Assembly (NCBI RefSeq): GCF_900475675.1
Contig: NZ_LS483403.1
Coordinates: 744,001 to 808,000 of the forward strand
Source: Streptococcus lutetiensis
GTDB taxonomy: Bacteria > Bacillota > Bacilli > Lactobacillales > Streptococcaceae
Reading direction: 5' to 3'
Length of the DNA: 64,000 nt
The notes beneath the pieces were generated by a model. The model was not told the DNA's origin, searched no databases, and worked only from the letters and a program-made list of their open reading frames with translations. Position numbers and translations under genes: made by a program. Below, piece after piece: positions 6,907 to 16,793 of this stretch (within the stretch, counting starts at the first letter, position 1; every line of letters starts with the position of its first letter).

Positions 6907-9900
6907 ATGTTTGCCCAATTAGATACCAAGACTGTTTATTCTTTTATGGATAGCTTAATTGACTTAGAGGGCTATGTCAAAGAAGCAAAAGTATTAGGCT
7001 ACCAAACCATTGGGATTATGGACAAAGATAATCTCTATGCCGCCTTTCATTTTATTACAAAAGCTAAAAGCGAAGGCTTACGCCCTGTTTTAGGTCTTGA
7101 GTTGACGCTTATTTTACAGGGAAATCTTTCCTTAAGTGTGTACCTAATTGCGCGTGATACGACAGGTTACAAAAACTTGATGAAAGTGTCTAGCTGTCAG
7201 ATGACCTCTGGGATTCAGCTAGAGGATTTAAAGGATTACTTGTCAGGCTTAGTGGTTATTATCCCGTATTTTGATGGTTTAGAGAGCCTGTTGCTTCCTT
7301 TTGAGTATTATATCGGAGTAAATGTCCACTCAGAAGAAAAGGATTATGCCAAGCCTTTAATCCCACTCCATACAGTACGGTATTTTAATACTAACGAAGT
7401 CGAAACGCTTCACATGCTTCATGCTATTCGAGATAATATTAGCTTGAAGGATGCGCCGGCTGCACCGCAAGGACAGCAGTTGATGGCTTGTGATATCTTA
7501 ACACAAGCTTTTGAGCAAAAATTTCCACAAGCTCTAGAAAACTTAGAAAAATTAGTCGCTGATATTCACTATGACTTTAATAGCGAACTAAAATTACCAC
7601 GCTTTAATCGTCAAAAACCTGCGCAGGAGGAATTGATAGAATTAACTGAAGCAGGGCTTAAGGCTAAAAATCTTTGGTTGCCAGAGTACCAAGAACGATT
7701 AAGAAAAGAACTTTCAGTCATTCACAAGATGGAATTTGATGATTACTTCCTTATCGTTTGGGATTTGTTGCGTTTTGGTCGCAGTCGAGGCTATTACATG
7801 GGAATGGGACGCGGTTCTGCTGCGGGAAGTTTAGTTTCCTATGCTCTTGATATTACTGGTATTGACCCAGTGAAGAACAATCTGCTCTTTGAACGTTTTC
7901 TAAATGAAGAACGGTATAGCATGCCTGATATTGATATTGACCTACCAGATGTTTATCGTAGTGAGTTTCTTCATTATGTTCGTAATCGTTACGGTAGTCT
8001 TCATTCGGCTCAAATTGTGACTTTTTCAACTTTTGGTGCTAAACAAGCTATTCGTGATGTTTTTAAACGATTCGGTGCACCAGAGCATGAATTGACTAAT
8101 ATCACTAAAAAAATCAGTTTTAGAGATAATTTGACTACAGTTTATGAAAAGAACTTATCTTTCCGTCAAATTATTAATTCTAAAATCGAGTATCAAAAAG
8201 CCTTTGCGATTGCCAAACGTATCGAAGGAAATCCTCGGCAGACTTCAATTCACGCCGCTGGTGTCGTTATGAGCGATGACAATCTGACCGAGCATATTCC
8301 ATTAAAAGCTGGCGAAGATATGATGATTACACAATATGATGCGGCTGCGGTTGAGGCTAATGGTCTTCTTAAAATGGACTTTCTTGGGCTTCGTAACCTT
8401 ACTTTTGTGCAACGCATGCAAGAAAAGGTTGCTAAAGAATGTGGTATCACAATTGACATCAAATCGATTGATTTAGAAGATCAGCAAACCCTAGCTTTAT
8501 TTGCTGCAGGAAAGACAAAAGGAATTTTTCAATTTGAACAAGCTGGCGCCATTAATCTGTTAAAACGTATTAAACCACAAAAATTTGAAGATATTGTGGC
8601 AACAACGAGTTTGAACCGTCCAGGGGCTAGTGATTACACCGAAAACTTTATTAGACGTCGTTTTGGACAAGAAGCGATTGACTTGATTGACCCTCTGGTG
8701 GCAAAAATATTGGAACCAACCTATGGCATCATGCTTTATCAAGAGCAAGTGATGCAGATTGCACAGGTCTATGCAGGATTCACTCTGGGGAAAGCGGATT
8801 TGTTGCGTCGTGCCATGTCTAAGAAAAAGGCAGAAGACATGCAAAAAATGGAAAGCGAGTTCTTAAAAGGTGCACAGGCTCTTGATCGACCGCTTAAAAC
8901 GGCTAAAGATTTATTTTCTCGCATGGCTAAATTTGCTGGCTACGGTTTTAATAGAAGTCACGCCTTTGCTTACTCAGCATTAGCTTTTCAACTAGCTTAC
9001 TTTAAGGCACACTATCCTGCAGTTTTTTATGATATCATGCTGAATTATTCAAGTGTTGATTATATTACGGATGCTATGGAATCAGAGTTTCGCATCAAGA
9101 AAATCGACATCAATACAGTGCCTTATAACGATAAGATAGCTGATGGTCAAATTTATCTTGGCTTGAAAAATCTACGCGCACTTCCACGTGATTTATGTTA
9201 CTGGATTATTGATCATCGACCATTTTCAAGTATTGAGGACTTCTTGACCAAGTTGCCTGAAAATTACCAGAAGAAGGAACTTATCACACCATTGGTTGAA
9301 GTCGGTGCTTTTGATAATTTTGAAAAAAATCGCCGCAAGATTATTGAAAATCTGGAACCTCTTTTCATATTCGTTAATGAACTAGGTAGCCTTTTTGCCG
9401 AAAATTCTTATAATTGGATTGAAGTAGAAGACTTTCCAAATACTGAAAAATATCGTCAGGAACAGGGATTACTTGGAGTAGGAATCAGTCCACACCCACT
9501 TCTTGAAATTGCCAAGAACTCATCTGTTGCTTTTACGGCTTTAGCCGATTTGCATGAAAATACTGAAGCGACTATTCTTGTTGAATTAAGTAAGATTCGT
9601 GTGATTCGAACAAAAACCAAGGGTGAGCAGATGGCTTTTCTGAATGTGACAGACACACAGAAAAAATTTGACGTCACTCTCTTTCCAGAAGTCTTCACAC
9701 GTTATAAAGACGAATTGCAAGAAGGGAGATTTTATTATTTAACTGGTAAGATTCAGAATCGCAACAATCGTTTGCAGATGGTGTTAAATCATGTTCAAGA
9801 AACAAGTAGTGAACGCTTGTGGTTATTACTTCCAAATCATTTACATGATAGAGAAGTTTCAAAAATCTTGGCACAATATCCAGGAAATATTCCCGTGATT

Positions 9901-10014
9901 TTGCATTATCAAGATAGTAAGCAAACCTTGCAAAGTCAGAGACATTTGGTTAAAAAGGACGAAGAGCTTTTACAAGCTTTAACTCCATATACAGTGAAAG
10001 CGATTTATCAATAA
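6907..10014 (+). CDS. dnaE: DNA polymerase III alpha subunit DnaE
   Basis: A 1035-residue C-family replicative polymerase, the DnaE type that works beside PolC in Firmicutes. The N-terminus is a PHP domain (about residues 5-200), followed by the polymerase core. The catalytic acidic motif PDIDIDLPD is at residues 340-348, with D341, D343 and D345. Further core motifs are GMGRGSAAGSLVSY and GFNRSHAFAYSALAFQ. A tandem helix-hairpin-helix region and a C-terminal OB fold (about 880-990) follow. The length is normal for streptococci. It has its own promoter and is separated from pfkA by 90 bases with another promoter, although read-through to pfkA is possible. Confidence 0.96.
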   Translation: MFAQLDTKTVYSFMDSLIDLEGYVKEAKVLGYQTIGIMDKDNLYAAFHFITKAKSEGLRPVLGLELTLILQGNLSLSVYLIARDTTGYKNLMKVSSCQMTSGIQLEDLKDYLSGLVVIIPYFDGLESLLLPFEYYIGVNVHSEEKDYAKPLIPLHTVRYFNTNEVETLHMLHAIRDNISLKDAPAAPQGQQLMACDILTQAFEQKFPQALENLEKLVADIHYDFNSELKLPRFNRQKPAQEELIELTEAGLKAKNLWLPEYQERLRKELSVIHKMEFDDYFLIVWDLLRFGRSRGYYMGMGRGSAAGSLVSYALDITGIDPVKNNLLFERFLNEERYSMPDIDIDLPDVYRSEFLHYVRNRYGSLHSAQIVTFSTFGAKQAIRDVFKRFGAPEHELTNITKKISFRDNLTTVYEKNLSFRQIINSKIEYQKAFAIAKRIEGNPRQTSIHAAGVVMSDDNLTEHIPLKAGEDMMITQYDAAAVEANGLLKMDFLGLRNLTFVQRMQEKVAKECGITIDIKSIDLEDQQTLALFAAGKTKGIFQFEQAGAINLLKRIKPQKFEDIVATTSLNRPGASDYTENFIRRRFGQEAIDLIDPLVAKILEPTYGIMLYQEQVMQIAQVYAGFTLGKADLLRRAMSKKKAEDMQKMESEFLKGAQALDRPLKTAKDLFSRMAKFAGYGFNRSHAFAYSALAFQLAYFKAHYPAVFYDIMLNYSSVDYITDAMESEFRIKKIDINTVPYNDKIADGQIYLGLKNLRALPRDLCYWIIDHRPFSSIEDFLTKLPENYQKKELITPLVEVGAFDNFEKNRRKIIENLEPLFIFVNELGSLFAENSYNWIEVEDFPNTEKYRQEQGLLGVGISPHPLLEIAKNSSVAFTALADLHENTEATILVELSKIRVIRTKTKGEQMAFLNVTDTQKKFDVTLFPEVFTRYKDELQEGRFYYLTGKIQNRNNRLQMVLNHVQETSSERLWLLLPNHLHDREVSKILAQYPGNIPVILHYQDSKQTLQSQRHLVKKDEELLQALTPYTVKAIYQ

Positions 10015-10060
10015 AAATTTAGTAAAAATAAAATAAAGTAAAGCTTTTTACAAAGTAATG

Positions 10061-10069
10061 TGCTATAAT
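10061..10069 (+). promoter_or_regulatory. Extended -10 promoter of pfkA
   Basis: TGC TATAAT (10061-10069) is a full extended -10 element, 36 bases before the pfkA start. No properly spaced -35 box is seen. Confidence 0.6.
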
Positions 10070-10080
10070 AAGACCGTTAG

Positions 10081-11121
<1,041 letters not shown>

Positions 11122-11202
11122 TATAGTATATTATTAGATTAAAAATTATTGTTATTAATAGTCGTTCATTCGGCTTAAAAATAAAGGGAGTTTCATATTA
11201 TC

Positions 11203-12705
11203 ATGAATAAACGCGTAAAAATCGTTGCAACACTTGGTCCTGCGGTTGAAATCCGTGGCGGTAAAAAATTCGGTGAAGATGGATATTGGGGTGAAAGCCT
11301 TGATGTTGAAGCATCAGCACAAAAAATCGCTCAATTAATTAAAGAAGGTGCAAACGTCTTCCGTTTCAACTTCTCACACGGTGACCATGCAGAACAAGGT
11401 GAACGTATGGCAACTGTACGTCGTGCCGAAGAAATTGCTGGACAAAAAGTTGGTTTCCTTCTTGACACTAAAGGTCCTGAAATCCGTACTGAACTTTTTG
11501 AAGGCGAAGCTAAAGAATATTCATACAAAACTGGTGAACAAATCCGTGTTGCTACTAAACAAGGTATCAAATCAACTCGCGAAGTTATCGCTTTGAACGT
11601 TGCCGGTTCCCTTGACATCTACGATGACGTTGAAGTTGGTAAACAAGTTCTTGTTGACGATGGTAAACTTGGTCTTCGTGTTGTCGCTAAAGACGATGCA
11701 ACTCGTGAATTTGTTGTTGAAGTTGAAAACGATGGTATTATCGCTAAACAAAAAGGTGTAAACATTCCTTACACTAAAATCCCATTCCCAGCTCTTGCTG
11801 AACGTGATAACGCTGATATTCGTTTTGGTCTTGAACAAGGTCTTAACTTCATCGCTATTTCATTCGTACGTACTGCAAAAGACGTTGAAGAAGTTCGTAC
11901 AATCTGTGAAGAAACTGGTAACGGGCACGTTCGTTTGTTCGCTAAAATCGAAAACCAACAAGGTATCGAAAACATCGACGAAATCATCGAAGCTGCTGAT
12001 GGTATCATGATCGCTCGTGGTGACATGGGTATCGAAGTTCCATTTGAAATGGTTCCAGTTTACCAAAAAATGATCATCACTAAAGTTAACGCAGCTGGTA
12101 AAGCAGTTATCACAGCAACAAACATGCTTGAATCTATGACTGAAAAACCACGTGCAACTCGTTCAGAAGTATCTGACGTGTTCAACGCTGTTATTGATGG
12201 TACTGACGCAACAATGCTTTCAGGTGAATCTGCAAACGGTAAATACCCAGTTGAAGCAGTTCGTGCAATGGCTACAATCGATAAAAACGCTCAAGCTCTT
12301 CTTAACGAATACGGACGTCTTGATTCATCATCATTCGCTCGTACTTCTAAAACAGAAGTTGTTGCTTCTGCAGTTAAAGATGCAACAAGCTCAATGGATA
12401 TCAAACTTGTAGTTGCTCTTACTGAATCTGGTAACACTGCTCGTCTTATCTCTAAATACCGTCCAGATGCTGACATTTTGGCTGTAACATTCGACGAAAA
12501 AACTCAAAAATCATTGATGATTAACTGGGGTGTTATTCCAGTCGTAACTGAAAAACCTGCATCAACTGATGACATGTTTGAAGTTGCTGAAAAAGCTGCT
12601 CTTGAATCAGGATTGGTTCAATCAGGTGATAACATCGTTATCGTCGCTGGTGTTCCTGTCGGTTCAGGTGGTACAAACACAATGCGTATCCGCACTGTAA
12701 AATAA
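11203..12705 (+). CDS. pyk: Pyruvate kinase
   Basis: A 500-residue enzyme that transfers phosphate from phosphoenolpyruvate to ADP. Visible motifs are the N-terminal RFNFSHGDH, the metal/PEP site LDTKGPEIRTELF, the catalytic lysine segment FAKIENQQGIENIDEI, and the signature GIMIARGDMGIEVP, followed by TATNMLESM. A C-terminal allosteric domain occupies about residues 370-500. The order pfkA-pyk-signal peptidase-like-glmS is typical of streptococci. A strong ribosome site (AAGGGAG) precedes the ATG. A terminator lies just downstream, so the next gene has its own promoter. Confidence 0.97.
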   Translation: MNKRVKIVATLGPAVEIRGGKKFGEDGYWGESLDVEASAQKIAQLIKEGANVFRFNFSHGDHAEQGERMATVRRAEEIAGQKVGFLLDTKGPEIRTELFEGEAKEYSYKTGEQIRVATKQGIKSTREVIALNVAGSLDIYDDVEVGKQVLVDDGKLGLRVVAKDDATREFVVEVENDGIIAKQKGVNIPYTKIPFPALAERDNADIRFGLEQGLNFIAISFVRTAKDVEEVRTICEETGNGHVRLFAKIENQQGIENIDEIIEAADGIMIARGDMGIEVPFEMVPVYQKMIITKVNAAGKAVITATNMLESMTEKPRATRSEVSDVFNAVIDGTDATMLSGESANGKYPVEAVRAMATIDKNAQALLNEYGRLDSSSFARTSKTEVVASAVKDATSSMDIKLVVALTESGNTARLISKYRPDADILAVTFDEKTQKSLMINWGVIPVVTEKPASTDDMFEVAEKAALESGLVQSGDNIVIVAGVPVGSGGTNTMRIRTVK

Positions 12706-12715
12706 CCTAAATAAT

Positions 12716-12768
12716 AAAAAGCCTATCATATCAAGCTTTACAGCCTGTGTGATAGGGCTTTTTTTATG
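12716..12768 (+). terminator. Terminator of pfkA-pyk
   Basis: AAAGCCTATCA pairs with TGATAGGGCTTTTTTT across a 17-nt loop region. About 130 bases without a gene follow up to the next promoter. Confidence 0.8.
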
Positions 12769-12899
12769 TCAAAATGGTGGCGAGGGGCACAGAAGGGGCA
12801 AATATTATCATTTTTTATTCTTTTATCTAGATAAAACAAGGCTAATTTACTTACTTTGTGTCAAAAGTCACACGCCTACTTTTTTTATGTTCAGAAACA

Positions 12900-12908
12900 T
12901 GATATAAT
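12900..12908 (+). promoter_or_regulatory. Extended -10 promoter of the signal-peptidase-like gene
   Basis: TGA TATAAT lies 22 bases before the chosen start; AGGAGA ribosome site follows at 12921-12926. Confidence 0.65.
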
Positions 12909-12930
12909 AGAACAAAGAATAGGAGAAATT

Positions 12931-13488
12931 ATGGTTAAGCGCGATTTTATTCGAAACATTATTTTAGTCTTAATTGCTATTTTAGCGATATTCTTGTTGA
13001 GGATTTTTGTCTTTTCAACATTTAAAGTGCATGAGGATGCCGCTAATTCATACCTATCAAATGGTGATGTCGTAGTTGTTAATCGAAATCGAGAACCACG
13101 CTATAAAGATTTCATCGTTTACAAGAAAGATGGTATTTTTTACATTAGTCGTGTTGTCGCAACAGCTGGACAAAGTGTGACTGTAATGGATGATATTCTT
13201 TATGTTAACAACAAAGTAAAAAAAGAACCGTACATTAGCAAGATAAAATCCGAATATTTGTCAACTTCGGATACCCAACAGCCATTTACTTCTGATTTTT
13301 CTGTTAATACTGTTTCTAATGGTAAATACAACGAAGTGCCAAAAGGGTATTATCTAGTCTTAAATGATGATCGTCAGAATACTAATGACAGTCGTAGTTT
13401 TGGACTAATCAAGGAAAGTCAAATTCGTGGTGTTGTTACTTTCAAAGTTTTACCACTTAATCAATTTGGATTTATTACAGCAGAGTAG
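12931..13488 (+). CDS. Signal peptidase I-like protein lacking the Ser-Lys dyad
   Basis: A 185-residue S26-family protein with one N-terminal membrane anchor (about residues 8-30) and an extracellular beta-domain. The ATG at 12931 is preferred to an upstream in-frame ATG at 12856 because it follows AGGAGA and lies after the promoter. The fold is clear: SNGDVVVVN (box C), RVVATAGQ and DILYVNNK (box D region), and NDSRSFGLI (box E). The catalytic positions do not fit. Where signal peptidases have SM in xxSMxPTL, this protein has Ala37-Ala38 (DAANSYLSNGD), and where they have KRV it has Ser73-Arg-Val. Both catalytic residues thus appear lost while the rest of the gene is intact. It resembles in this respect the catalytically inactive SipA/LepA-type proteins known from streptococcal pilus loci, but no pilus genes lie here. 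Confidence 0.75.
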   Translation: MVKRDFIRNIILVLIAILAIFLLRIFVFSTFKVHEDAANSYLSNGDVVVVNRNREPRYKDFIVYKKDGIFYISRVVATAGQSVTVMDDILYVNNKVKKEPYISKIKSEYLSTSDTQQPFTSDFSVNTVSNGKYNEVPKGYYLVLNDDRQNTNDSRSFGLIKESQIRGVVTFKVLPLNQFGFITAE

Positions 13489-13508
13489 TTTAGCTACTCT
13501 GTTTTTTG
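13481..13508 (+). terminator. Terminator overlapping the stop of the signal-peptidase-like gene
   Basis: CAGAGTAG (13481-13488) pairs with CTACTCTG (13494-13501), followed by TTTTTT. The stop codon lies in the stem. Confidence 0.85.
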
Positions 13509-13540
13509 TTGGTTTCATTTTTCTTTTATACTAAAAAAGA

Positions 13541-13566
13541 ATTGGTATAGTATATTTTATACCAAT
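13541..13566. promoter_or_regulatory. NagR-like operator 1 upstream of glmS
   Basis: Inverted repeat ATTGGTATA (13541-13549) and TATACCAAT (13558-13566), 8 bases before the -35 box. The half-sites match the GGTATA/TATACC arms of the GntR-family NagR/DasR-type sites known upstream of glmS and nag genes in streptococci. Confidence 0.5.
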
Positions 13567-13573
13567 CTTTCTG

Positions 13574-13602
13574 TTGACAAGGTAAAATTAAAGTTATATA
13601 CT
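13574..13602 (+). promoter_or_regulatory. Promoter of glmS
   Basis: TTGACA (13574-13579) and TATACT (13597-13602) with a 17-bp spacer, about 95 bases before the start codon. Confidence 0.8.
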
Positions 13603-13629
13603 GTTGCTGTAGGGTTTTGGTAGGTCTTT

Positions 13630-13645
13630 ATTAGACTATACCAAT
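13630..13645. promoter_or_regulatory. NagR-like operator 2 in the glmS leader
   Basis: ATTAGACTATACCAAT agrees at 14 of 16 positions with the symmetric form ATTGGTCTATACCAAT. It lies about 20 bases downstream of the expected transcription start, a roadblock position. Confidence 0.5.
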
Positions 13646-13696
13646 TCAAAAAATAAGAAAGAGATAATAGGTTTTTCCTATTAAAGGTAAAAAAAT

Positions 13697-15511
13697 ATGT
13701 GTGGTATTGTTGGTGTTGTTGGAAACAAAAACGCAACAGACATCTTAATGCAAGGTCTTGAAAAATTGGAGTACCGTGGTTACGATTCTGCAGGAATTTA
13801 CGTTACTAATGGTGTTAATCAAGGTCGCTTGATTAAATCAGTTGGACGTATTGCTGATCTTCGTGCGAAAATCGGAATTGATATGGCTGGTTACACTGGT
13901 ATTGGTCACACCCGTTGGGCAACTCACGGTCAACCAACTGAATTGAATGCTCACCCACATACATCTGAAACTGGACGTTTCGTCTTGGTTCACAATGGTG
14001 TTATTGAAAACTATCTACAAATTAAAGAAACATATCTTTCAAATCACCATCTTAAAGGTGAAACTGATACTGAAATCGCTGTTCATTTAGTTGGTGAATT
14101 TGTTGAACAAGGTTTGTCAGTTCTTGAAGCTTTTAAAAAAGCTTTGAAGATCATTGAAGGTTCATATGCGTTTGCTTTGGTTGATGTTGAAGATCCTGAT
14201 ACTATTTATGTGGCTAAAAATAAATCACCTCTTTTGATTGGCTTGGGTGACGGATACAACATGGTATGTTCAGATGCTATGGCTATGATTTGCGAAACTA
14301 GCGAATTTATGGAAATCCATGACAAGGAATTGGTTGTTTTGACAAAAGATTCTATTTCAGTTATGGATTATGATGGCAATGCTATCGAACGCGCTTCTTA
14401 CACAGCTGAACTTGACTTATCTGATATTGGTAAAGGAACTTATCCTTACTATATGTTAAAAGAAATTGATGAACAACCAACAGTTATGCGCAAGTTAATC
14501 ACTGCTTACACAGATGACAATAATCAAGTCACTGTTGATCCTGAAATTATCAAAGCTATTCAAGAAGCAGACCGTATTTACATTTTGGCTGCCGGAACAT
14601 CTTACCATGCTGGTTTTGCTTCAAAATCATTCCTTGAACAAATGACTGACACACCAGTTGAACTTGGTATTGCATCTGAATGGGGCTATAACATGCCTTT
14701 ATTGAGCAAAAAACCACTTTTCATCATGATTTCACAATCAGGTGAAACTGCTGATAGTCGTCAAGTTTTGGTTAAAGCAAATCAAATGGGCATTCCTAGC
14801 TTGACTATTACAAACGTTCCAGGTTCAACATTGTCACGTGAAGCAACATACACTATGCTTTTGCATGCAGGACCTGAAATTGCAGTTGCTTCAACAAAAG
14901 CTTACACAGCTCAAGTTGCTACATTGGCAATTCTTGCTAAAGCAGTTGGTGATGCTAATGGCAACAAAGTAGCAGCTGATTTTGATGTTGTTCACGAATT
15001 GGCTATTGTTGCACAATCTATCGAAGCAACACTTTCTGAAAAAGATACGATTGCTGAAAAAGCAGAAGTACTTCTTAAAGAAACTCGCAATGCCTTTTAC
15101 ATCGGTCGTGGTTCAGACTACTATGTTGCCATGGAAGCTAGCTTGAAATTAAAAGAAATTTCATACATTCAATGTGAAGGCTTTGCAGCTGGAGAATTGA
15201 AACACGGTACAATTTCATTGATTGAAGAAGGTGTGCCTGTTATTGCACTTATCTCAAGCAACCCTGTTCTTGCATCACATACACGTGGTAATATCCAAGA
15301 AGTTGAAGCACGTGGAGCAAGCGTTCTTACAATTGTTGATGAAAGCCAAGCTCGTGAAGGAGACGATATCATCGTAACAACTGTACACCCATTCTTGTCA
15401 GCTATTGCAATGGTCGTACCAGCACAATTGATTGCTTACTACGCAACACTTCAACGTGGTTTGGACGTTGATAAACCTCGTAACCTTGCGAAATCGGTTA
15501 CTGTGGAATAA
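13697..15511 (+). CDS. glmS: Glutamine-fructose-6-phosphate aminotransferase (isomerizing)
   Basis: A 604-residue enzyme that makes glucosamine 6-phosphate from fructose 6-phosphate and glutamine, the first step to UDP-GlcNAc for cell wall. The N-terminal glutaminase starts with the catalytic Cys2 (MCGIVGVVGN) and includes GHTRWATHG and HNGVIENY. Two SIS domains follow, with AAGTSYHAGFASK, SQSGETADS and the late segment ELKHGTISLIE. The C-terminus DKPRNLAKSVTVE is canonical. No glmS ribozyme is visible in the leader; instead two NagR-like sites flank the promoter. A hairpin (ATAGG/CCTAT, about 13669-13681) lies just before the AAAGG ribosome site. Confidence 0.97.
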   Translation: MCGIVGVVGNKNATDILMQGLEKLEYRGYDSAGIYVTNGVNQGRLIKSVGRIADLRAKIGIDMAGYTGIGHTRWATHGQPTELNAHPHTSETGRFVLVHNGVIENYLQIKETYLSNHHLKGETDTEIAVHLVGEFVEQGLSVLEAFKKALKIIEGSYAFALVDVEDPDTIYVAKNKSPLLIGLGDGYNMVCSDAMAMICETSEFMEIHDKELVVLTKDSISVMDYDGNAIERASYTAELDLSDIGKGTYPYYMLKEIDEQPTVMRKLITAYTDDNNQVTVDPEIIKAIQEADRIYILAAGTSYHAGFASKSFLEQMTDTPVELGIASEWGYNMPLLSKKPLFIMISQSGETADSRQVLVKANQMGIPSLTITNVPGSTLSREATYTMLLHAGPEIAVASTKAYTAQVATLAILAKAVGDANGNKVAADFDVVHELAIVAQSIEATLSEKDTIAEKAEVLLKETRNAFYIGRGSDYYVAMEASLKLKEISYIQCEGFAAGELKHGTISLIEEGVPVIALISSNPVLASHTRGNIQEVEARGASVLTIVDESQAREGDDIIVTTVHPFLSAIAMVVPAQLIAYYATLQRGLDVDKPRNLAKSVTVE

Positions 15512-15609
15512 TACTTGCCAAAATTTACTTTTTAAGGTAGAATGGATAATGTAACTTTTAACTTTATGATAGTAATAATGTTATAGCTATTTTTTGATAA
15601 GGAGAAATG

Positions 15610-15942
15610 ATGTCTTTACCAAATTGTCCAAAATGTAACTCTGAGTATGTTTACGAAGATGGATTAATGTTAGTTTGCCCAGAGTGCGCTTATGAATGGA
15701 ACCCAGCTGATTCAGTTGAAGAAGATGGCTTGGTTGTTCTTGATAGCAACGGAACTTGTCTTGCTGACGGTGACAGTGTTACTATCGTTAAAAACTTGAA
15801 AGTAAAAGGTGCACCAAAAGATCTTAAACAAGGAACTCGTGTTAAAAACATTCGTCTTGTTGAAGGTGACCACAATATTGATTGTAAAATTGATGGTTTC
15901 GGTGCTATGAAATTAAAATCAGAGTTTGTTAAAAAATTATAA
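15610..15942 (+). CDS. YjdM/PhnA family zinc-ribbon protein
   Basis: A 110-residue protein. The N-terminus is a zinc ribbon with Cys6, Cys9, Cys23 and Cys26 (CPKC and CPEC pairs); the rest is a small beta-barrel ([20 protein letters not shown] and a C-terminal [14 protein letters not shown]). This is the YjdM family, formerly called PhnA because of its E. coli position near the phn genes; despite the name no phosphonate role is established and the function is unclear. Of two adjacent ATGs (15607 and 15610), the second is better spaced from GGAG at 15601-15604. It is a single gene ending in a terminator. Confidence 0.85.
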   Translation: MSLPNCPKCNSEYVYEDGLMLVCPECAYEWNPADSVEEDGLVVLDSNGTCLADGDSVTIVKNLKVKGAPKDLKQGTRVKNIRLVEGDHNIDCKIDGFGAMKLKSEFVKKL

Positions 15943-15952
15943 TGACATTAAC

Positions 15953-15981
15953 GCTATGAGCTTTGCTCGTAGCTTTTTTTA
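15953..15981 (+). terminator. Terminator of the YjdM-like gene
   Basis: GCTATGAG (15953-15960) pairs with CTCGTAGC (15966-15973), followed by seven T. Confidence 0.9.
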
Positions 15982-16096
15982 TATTTAAAGATAAAGTTTA
16001 CATAAATATAGTTATGTCGTATCATATCATATCGTCTTATTTTTATAAGATCAAATGATAAAATATTCTTCTTTGCTCCCCAATTGTTTGAAAATT

Positions 16097-16105
16097 TGAT
16101 ATAAT
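16097..16105 (+). promoter_or_regulatory. Extended -10 promoter of the amino acid ABC operon
   Basis: TGA TATAAT lies 35 bases before the first gene. A TAGGAG ribosome site follows. Upstream at 16030-16070 is an AT-rich stretch with repeated ATCATAT units and no recognised operator. Confidence 0.6.
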
Positions 16106-16140
16106 ACTATAATAGTAACAAATTCTTTTTAGGAGATAAC

Positions 16141-16782
16141 ATGTCATATATTTCACAAGTTCTGCCTAGCTTGTTAGATGGCGCTGCGGTAACTTTGCAA
16201 GTTTTCTGTATTGTTATTGTGCTTTCCATTCCGATTGGCGCTATCCTTGCTTTTTTGATGCAGATTAAATTTAAACCTTTGCAATGGTTGTTGACATTAT
16301 ATGTATGGATTATGCGTGGAACACCATTGCTATTGCAACTTATTTTCTTCTACTATGTTTTACCAAGTGTAGGAGTGGTTATGGACCGTATGCCAGCAGC
16401 TATTTTGGCATTTACCTTGAATTATGCAGCTTATTTTGCTGAAATTTTCCGTGGTGGGATTGCTGCTATTCCTAAAGGTCAATACGAAGCTGCAAAAGTC
16501 TTAAAATTAAATCAGTTGCAAACTATTCATTATATTATTTTGCCACAGGTTTTCAAGATTGTTTTACCAAGTGTTTTCAATGAAATTATCAACCTTGTCA
16601 AAGATTCTTCACTCGTTTATGTTCTTGGGGTTGGTGATTTGTTGCTTGCAAGTAAGACAGCTGCTAACCGTGATGCGACACTTACACCGATGTTTGTGGC
16701 AGGGGCTATTTACTTGCTTATGATTGGTATTGTTACCTTGATTTCTAAACAAACTGAGAAAAAATTTGATTATTATAAATAA
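16141..16782 (+). CDS. Polar amino acid ABC transporter permease
   Basis: A 213-residue HisM/TcyB-type permease with five predicted helices. The family motif for contact with the ATPase is EAAKVLKLNQLQTIHYIILPQ (EAA loop), here lying around residues 120-140. MRGTPLLLQLIFFYYVLP is the conserved second-helix start of polar amino acid permeases. It is the first gene of a permease-ATPase-binding-protein operon; the ATPase begins 11 bases downstream. Only one permease gene is present, so it probably acts as a homodimer. The substrate is an amino acid, with cystine or another polar residue possible. Confidence 0.87.
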   Translation: MSYISQVLPSLLDGAAVTLQVFCIVIVLSIPIGAILAFLMQIKFKPLQWLLTLYVWIMRGTPLLLQLIFFYYVLPSVGVVMDRMPAAILAFTLNYAAYFAEIFRGGIAAIPKGQYEAAKVLKLNQLQTIHYIILPQVFKIVLPSVFNEIINLVKDSSLVYVLGVGDLLLASKTAANRDATLTPMFVAGAIYLLMIGIVTLISKQTEKKFDYYK

Positions 16783-16793
16783 GAGGTGACCAG

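Noticed and set aside
12856..12930. 25-residue extension of the signal-peptidase-like protein
   Set aside because: The extension starts before the TGATATAAT promoter and the ribosome site is only right for the ATG at 12931.
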